DNA of 27,964 nt from a virus, in the IMG/VR virus record IMGVR_UViG_3300025870_000055, positions 1-27,964 of that record; one strand, given 5' to 3'. The notes beneath the pieces are model-generated. The model was not told where the DNA came from. It saw only the letters and a program-made list of their open reading frames with translations, and did not search any database. The translations under genes and the position numbers were made by a program. Positions 23,587 through 27,964 of the stretch are shown piece after piece (the first letter of the stretch is position 1; each line of letters starts with the position of its first letter).

Positions 23587-24276
23587 CTATTTTTTTCCTA
23601 GTTTCCAATACATAGAACCACCAACGAATGGTTTATACTCACCAAGTTGATTTGATATACCAACATTTAAACCATAAATTTTCATTTTCTTAGTTTTAAA
23701 CAAGATGTTACCACTAATATTGTTAAATCCATTTGTTTGGTCAATTCCTGCACCAAATCCATAATAGAATTCATTCTTTGGTAATTCTTTTACTATTGTA
23801 GTATTATAAACGGTTGGAATCTTAAAATACCAATCTATTTCTCTTGATTCAATTCTGTTTTGTGAAATGATATCAGTTAAAATACCGAATCCTAAATCTC
23901 CACTTGGTTTGTTACCCAATGAATCGGTAACTACATCAGGAAAATCATATGCTAAACTTAATGTATCCTTAACTGTTATTTTTGCAAAGTAATCTTTTAT
24001 AATAGCAAGTGAATCTACATCTACTGGTATCTCTACTTCCTTAATTACTTCTTTTGTAATGTACTTTGGTACATACTTTGTTACCTTAACTTCTTTTTCT
24101 ACATATATGGTATCAGTTTTTGATTCTAACAACTCATATTGTTCTCCATCTACATCTACAATGGTTTTATCACCAGTATCATCTCCACATCCTCGTAAAA
24201 ATAAAATAATTCCAAATAAAAGAAGGATTAATATTTCTCTCCACCTTTTAATTAATAAACTAAATATAATGCTCAT
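23587..24276 (-). CDS. membrane-anchored coiled protein, unknown role
   Basis: A 229-residue protein. Residues 1-12 are basic/hydrophobic, followed by a strong membrane segment (about 14-27, ILILLLFGIILFL) ending in RGC. That could be a transmembrane anchor or, less likely because of Arg at -2, a lipobox. Residues about 45-82 are a charged repetitive stretch (TIYVEKEVKVTKYVPKYITK) likely to be extended or coiled. The C-terminal 60 residues are beta-rich with alternating aromatics (YYGFGAGIDQ, PFVGGSMYWKLGKK). Membrane, rod and beta-domain order is compatible with an envelope-spanning protein such as a spanin, but no lysis gene is nearby. It starts inside the end of the preceding gene with an AAAGGAG site. 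Function not established. Confidence 0.6.
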   Translation of the reverse strand: MSIIFSLLIKRWREILILLLFGIILFLRGCGDDTGDKTIVDVDGEQYELLESKTDTIYVEKEVKVTKYVPKYITKEVIKEVEIPVDVDSLAIIKDYFAKITVKDTLSLAYDFPDVVTDSLGNKPSGDLGFGILTDIISQNRIESREIDWYFKIPTVYNTTIVKELPKNEFYYGFGAGIDQTNGFNNISGNILFKTKKMKIYGLNVGISNQLGEYKPFVGGSMYWKLGKK

Positions 24277-24916
24277 AGTTTTTCTCCTTTAATACATCAA
24301 ACGCTAAATTACGCTTCGATTCAAGTTCAGTAATTTCACCTTCTCCGGTATTTATCATGTCTTGAATTTCTTTTTTAGTATCTTCAACTGAATTTGGTAA
24401 ATCCCATCTTTCGGTACTACCATTTTCATTTACATACTCATAAAAAGGTCTAACATCTAACAAAGATTGTTTTAGTTCTTCTAATTTTGTTTTACCAAAT
24501 ACAATCATACGAGTCCATACCTTATAATTCTGATATTCTTCAAATACACCAGCAGTTCTTAAATCATGTTCTCTATCAACAGTACAATTTATACAAAATC
24601 CGTTATTTTGAATAAACTTTAAATCTTTTTCAGATTTAGATATTGTTTTACAATCAGAATTGTTACATTTTGATTTTTCTGCTAAATATTTTCTAATTTC
24701 TTGTAACGCTTCGGAATTTTTACCCGTCTTTAAAACATATCCTTCTTTTTTCTCATATTTGTTATGTTCATCTTCCCAAACATCACCAACATTACGAGCT
24801 TCTTCCTTCTTGGTATAACCAACGGTAGTATTTTTATCATACTTTCCAGTTTCTACCATATCTACCAACTTTCTACGAGTTGGATGCATATACTTCTTCT
24901 TAAATTCTTTACCCAT
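24260..24916 (-). CDS. zinc-binding protein upstream of the terminase, unknown role
   Basis: A 218-residue protein. The N-terminal part contains HPTRRKLVDMVETGKYDKNT near 11-30 and GDVWEDEHNKYEKKEGYVLK near 44-63. Four cysteines, CNNSDC near 84-89 and CINC near 108-111, form a probable zinc knuckle. The rest is helical with VWTRMIVFGKTKLEELKQSL near 133-152. I recognise the general pattern from uncharacterised marine phage proteins but know no function. Its place just before the terminase pair suggests a DNA-packaging or recognition role, and a stand-in for the missing small terminase is conceivable but unproven. No Shine-Dalgarno site is visible. A promoter-like motif lies 28 bases upstream. 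Confidence 0.65.
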   Translation of the reverse strand: MGKEFKKKYMHPTRRKLVDMVETGKYDKNTTVGYTKKEEARNVGDVWEDEHNKYEKKEGYVLKTGKNSEALQEIRKYLAEKSKCNNSDCKTISKSEKDLKFIQNNGFCINCTVDREHDLRTAGVFEEYQNYKVWTRMIVFGKTKLEELKQSLLDVRPFYEYVNENGSTERWDLPNSVEDTKKEIQDMINTGEGEITELESKRNLAFDVLKEKNYEHYI

Positions 24917-24943
24917 TATTATACATTAGGTTATATTGTTGTA

Positions 24944-24953
24944 TATAAATATA
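24944..24953 (-). promoter_or_regulatory. promoter-like motif TATATTTATA
   Basis: An exact copy lies between the large HD/ligase gene and the 218-residue gene, about 28 bases before the latter's ATG. It would begin the transcript that carries the terminase. Confidence 0.6.
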
Positions 24954-24976
24954 TAAAAATAGAGAAACCGAAATTT

Positions 24977-27964
24977 TTAGAAGAAAATACCGAGTATCTG
25001 ATTTACGGATGCGAATGTACCTGTAAGTTTAAAAGTATTTCCTTTATATAAGAATACAATACCTTCATTTGGTACAATTTTCTTAGAACCACCAATAGAT
25101 TGTAATCTACCAAGTTCCAATTTAAGTTTTTCTATCTTTTTTGGGTCACCTGATTTCCTAACATCTTTAATTGTCTTATCAATTCGTTTTTTCATATCAC
25201 GAACTGCTGAATCAGCGTTAACTGTTAGTGCAGATGAAGTAAATTCTAATACTTCAGCTCCCAGTCCTAAGAATATCTGTTCGAACTTCATTAAGTTGTT
25301 CTTACCAATCTTCTTTTGGTCTTCTTTATCTGTTTTCTTAGCCCACTCTAATGTTTTTTCATCACTAAAGTTCTTTTTATCTAATCTAAATCCTTTATCC
25401 ATGAACGCCCATCTCTTAACTAACCCCATTTTGGTTTTGTTATCAAGTGATGTAGGTGAATTCTTATCAACCCATTGTGACCACCACCCTTGGTGATAAT
25501 CAGCAACACCATCAGTATCCTTTAAACTAAATTCTTTTTGTAATTTAGATATCTGTGATGAGTATTTACTACGTTTCTTAGATAAATCTTGTGATTTTGG
25601 TAATTTTACAATAGGAGGTCCTTGAATAGTGTAATTATCTTGTACATCTTTGTTAACTTGTTTAATCATACCAGCTAATACTCTTGCTGATTCACCATTC
25701 TCTCCGATTGCAATACCATCCATGTTGAATTCCATAGTACCATGGAACACAAGTAACGCTTGACCATAAGGAATAACGTTTACTGATGTTGGGTATATCA
25801 CTTCAAGGTTCATAAAACACGCACCTTGTTTAAATACCTTATCTCTTTGTTTATCCGATAACGATTTAATAGCATTTGAAAGGTCTTTCATTGCATAATT
25901 GTAAGCATCACTCAATCCACCTCTACCTTGGAACTTGTCTGATACACCTTTGATATCTAAAGCATTCTCACCTCTGTTCTTTAGGTGTCCTTTGTTCCTC
26001 GCTGCTACTAACCTACCATCTCTCCATGAAATAGCTAATGCTTGTCCATCTGTTTTCTCTCGTGTGAACTCAAGTGTACCTTCTAAAGCACGATTTACGA
26101 TATCTTTAAGTTGTCCAAATGTTAAATTGATATCTGTATCAAATGGATGAGACATATGTCCATACGCACCACCTTCTTGAAGTAATTTAGATTCGTTTAT
26201 GTTTTCTTTTATTAGTTGTTGTGGTGTTTTATTGTTTGGTATAAACATTTCAACTAACTTATTATCAATATCACTTATTAACTGTTCTATACTATCCATA
26301 TTTTCTATTTCTTTAGATTCACCCAAACCACCTTTATCGTGTTTAGAGAATTTACCTAATTTATCAAATGCTCTGAATGATTTTAGTTTATCTTGTTTTA
26401 CAGGTCTCATATCAGATAGTTGTTTGTATCTCATATGATTTTTAACAATGTAAAACACATTTGCAGTATTACCACCAACATCTTCTATAAACTTTTTATA
26501 CTTCTTTACTAATGAAGCAGATACTTTCTCATGTCCAAAGTGTGTGATGTGTCCTTTCTTTGGGTGAATACCCGCAGTTTCATCTTTTCCTATATCATGG
26601 AACATTGCTGCTATTGCAATATCAATATCATCTTCTTTGATTGAACGATTCACAACCATAATAGTATGTTTAAGAACATTACCCTCTGGATGTTTATCTA
26701 CTCTTTGACCAAAGTTCTTTAGATTGTAAACTCTCTTTTGTAAATCAGAAGGCATTTTCTTAAATAACGATTTAAAATCTTTTATTCCTAAATCTTTTAA
26801 ACTTTCTTCAATTGGTTCATATCCTCTTTTCTTAGTATCCTTTTCTTTCTCTTGGTGTCCACCTTCTTTATCATCATCATCAAAATCAATTGTATCTGGT
26901 TCAGCTATTGAACCTCTTTTTGCATATGATGAATATGTATGATGTTTATTAAAATCTTTTTCAGCTTCTGATGAGGGTTTGCTACTCTTTACAGATTTAA
27001 ACTTATCGGTTACCTTAGTTGGTAACGATTCCTTAACTACTTTATCTTGTTTGAGTTTGTAATGTATATCTCTACCATCAGCATCTTTACCGAATCCTTT
27101 ACCAACTTGTTTTTTCCAAAGTAACTCTAAGAACTCTGCCTTTTTTCTATAAGATAATCCTTTTAGTTTTTGATTGATTTGTTTTCTGTTTTTGTAAACA
27201 TACTTTTTGAAATCCATATAAAAGAATTCATTAACTTCCTTTATAGTATCGTATTGATATTCTTTATTAGAATCAGAATCTTTTCTATATTCCTTATTTC
27301 TTTTATCGAACCTTTTCATATCTTCAGGTCCAGCATATCCAATCATCAATTCATTAGTATCATCTTTATTAGTAAACTTCTGTACTTCTGCATCTCTTAA
27401 TGCTGGTAAGAATCTAAATCTTGCTCTTTTAAGAACTCTTTTCTTTTTTCTTAATACATTCTTATGAACTATCTTTGCTTGTTGTATAGATAATTCATTT
27501 TTCTTTTTACCAGGAAACAAATCTTTCATAAACTCATCATAAACTTGTAGATATGCTTTTTTGTATGCAATCTTTTTAAGTTTACCAAGAGATTTTCTTC
27601 TTTTCATTGTTCTTGCTCTTCTTCTTGCAATTTGAGCTCTTTTACCAGCCATCGCTGCTTTTCTTCTAAGTAATGCGGCGGGTCTTAATCTACCTTTACT
27701 TTCTTCTACATCTTCGGATATACCCATTTTCTCTTGCCACGAATCAAATGCATCAAAATCATATTCTTGTTTCTGAGAATCCCATCCACATGAATGACAT
27801 AAATACTTTTCACTATCATCAGATTCGATTTCCCATTGGTGATTACATTTTTCACACTTTACTTCTGTTCCTGCAAGTTCTGAAATGAATCCTTCTTTAA
27901 CCATTCTAAAGGTAACTACTTTTCTACCATTGATTGTTGGCATTCCATGTTCATCTTTACCGAT
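24977..27964 (-). CDS. modular zinc-ribbon / HD / ligase-like protein, open at the right edge
   Basis: At least 995 residues; the frame stays open to the window edge and the first ATG (27943) lacks a ribosome site, so it is probably partial. Counted from that ATG: zinc ribbon Cys30/33/49/52; Lys/Arg-rich region 84-185; HD phosphohydrolase 400-505 with His426, FHDIGK (448-453) and the His-rich GHITHFGHEK; nucleotidyltransferase/ligase-like domain 590-988 with motif I EKTDG (Lys630), RNKGHLKNRG, NLEVIYP (712-718), NEGIV (959-963) and FKLTG (Lys972). KxDG ligases take AMP or GMP on Lys. HD plus ligase resembles RNA healing and sealing. Sites of gp21 type lie between modules: VEE|S 81, VKE|S 305, IEE|S 380, LGE|S 542, INE|S 584. 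It may be packaged and cut apart; this is inference. Confidence 0.75.
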   Translation of the reverse strand: MGKDEHGMPTINGRKVVTFRMVKEGFISELAGTEVKCEKCNHQWEIESDDSEKYLCHSCGWDSQKQEYDFDAFDSWQEKMGISEDVEESKGRLRPAALLRRKAAMAGKRAQIARRRARTMKRRKSLGKLKKIAYKKAYLQVYDEFMKDLFPGKKKNELSIQQAKIVHKNVLRKKKRVLKRARFRFLPALRDAEVQKFTNKDDTNELMIGYAGPEDMKRFDKRNKEYRKDSDSNKEYQYDTIKEVNEFFYMDFKKYVYKNRKQINQKLKGLSYRKKAEFLELLWKKQVGKGFGKDADGRDIHYKLKQDKVVKESLPTKVTDKFKSVKSSKPSSEAEKDFNKHHTYSSYAKRGSIAEPDTIDFDDDDKEGGHQEKEKDTKKRGYEPIEESLKDLGIKDFKSLFKKMPSDLQKRVYNLKNFGQRVDKHPEGNVLKHTIMVVNRSIKEDDIDIAIAAMFHDIGKDETAGIHPKKGHITHFGHEKVSASLVKKYKKFIEDVGGNTANVFYIVKNHMRYKQLSDMRPVKQDKLKSFRAFDKLGKFSKHDKGGLGESKEIENMDSIEQLISDIDNKLVEMFIPNNKTPQQLIKENINESKLLQEGGAYGHMSHPFDTDINLTFGQLKDIVNRALEGTLEFTREKTDGQALAISWRDGRLVAARNKGHLKNRGENALDIKGVSDKFQGRGGLSDAYNYAMKDLSNAIKSLSDKQRDKVFKQGACFMNLEVIYPTSVNVIPYGQALLVFHGTMEFNMDGIAIGENGESARVLAGMIKQVNKDVQDNYTIQGPPIVKLPKSQDLSKKRSKYSSQISKLQKEFSLKDTDGVADYHQGWWSQWVDKNSPTSLDNKTKMGLVKRWAFMDKGFRLDKKNFSDEKTLEWAKKTDKEDQKKIGKNNLMKFEQIFLGLGAEVLEFTSSALTVNADSAVRDMKKRIDKTIKDVRKSGDPKKIEKLKLELGRLQSIGGSKKIVPNEGIVFLYKGNTFKLTGTFASVNQILGIFF

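Noticed and set aside
23587-24276. Calling the membrane protein a lipoprotein
   Set aside because: Arginine directly before Gly-Cys does not fit the lipobox, so a plain transmembrane anchor is the safer reading.
24914-24926. Five-codon upstream frame (ATG TAT AAT AAT GGG TAA) overlapping the start of the 218-residue gene
   Set aside because: Very short, without a ribosome site, and easily produced by chance in AT-rich sequence.

Overview
This window is a block of the virion-structure region of a tailed, contractile-tail-type phage of the T4 superfamily. The DNA is AT-rich and every supportable gene lies on the minus strand, so the region reads right to left. T4-type proteins recognised by motif are the large terminase (gp17), portal (gp20), prohead protease (gp21), acidic scaffold (gp22), major capsid protein (gp23), two neck proteins (gp13- and gp14-like) and a probable gp15-like tail terminator. 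Several other genes resemble uncharacterised families I associate with marine phage genomes. The host cannot be fixed from the sequence. Most genes carry clear Shine-Dalgarno (SD) sites, often AAGGAG.

Right part (about 21.5-28.0 kb): a very large gene, open at the right edge, encodes a zinc ribbon, a basic region, an HD phosphohydrolase and a nucleotidyltransferase/RNA-ligase-like domain. It is followed by a zinc-binding protein of unknown role, a membrane-anchored coiled protein, the terminase and a small basic protein.

Middle (about 10-21.5 kb): portal, then protease, scaffold and capsid genes, interleaved with about ten small or medium proteins. These minor proteins often share a short T4-internal-protein-like N-terminus (for example MIKLTDLLKE, MKLIDIMNEA, MIKLTQLMNE). 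They are dotted with hydrophobic-Asn-Glu tripeptides, often followed by Ser, Ala or Gly, at apparent domain joints. In T4, gp21 cuts after (L/I)-x-E, so I infer that these proteins and the large HD/ligase protein are packed into the prohead and processed there. A ribosomal protein bS21 homologue lies between this cluster and the scaffold gene.

Left part (0-10 kb): after a strong terminator behind the capsid gene come the neck genes, the gp15-like gene, two small proteins sharing a beta module with the gp15-like C-terminus, a 1879-residue repetitive fibre or adhesin with cadherin-like domains, and a second small fibre-like protein.

A ten-base coding-strand motif, TATATTTATA (exact or one mismatch), sits at seven gene boundaries and at one site near a gene end. 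All copies have the same orientation, which suggests a phage-specific promoter. The longest stretch without a gene is about 180 bases, the leader of the scaffold gene; it holds this motif, two tandem 13-mers and a hairpin. I see no tRNA, CRISPR array, insertion sequence or attachment site.
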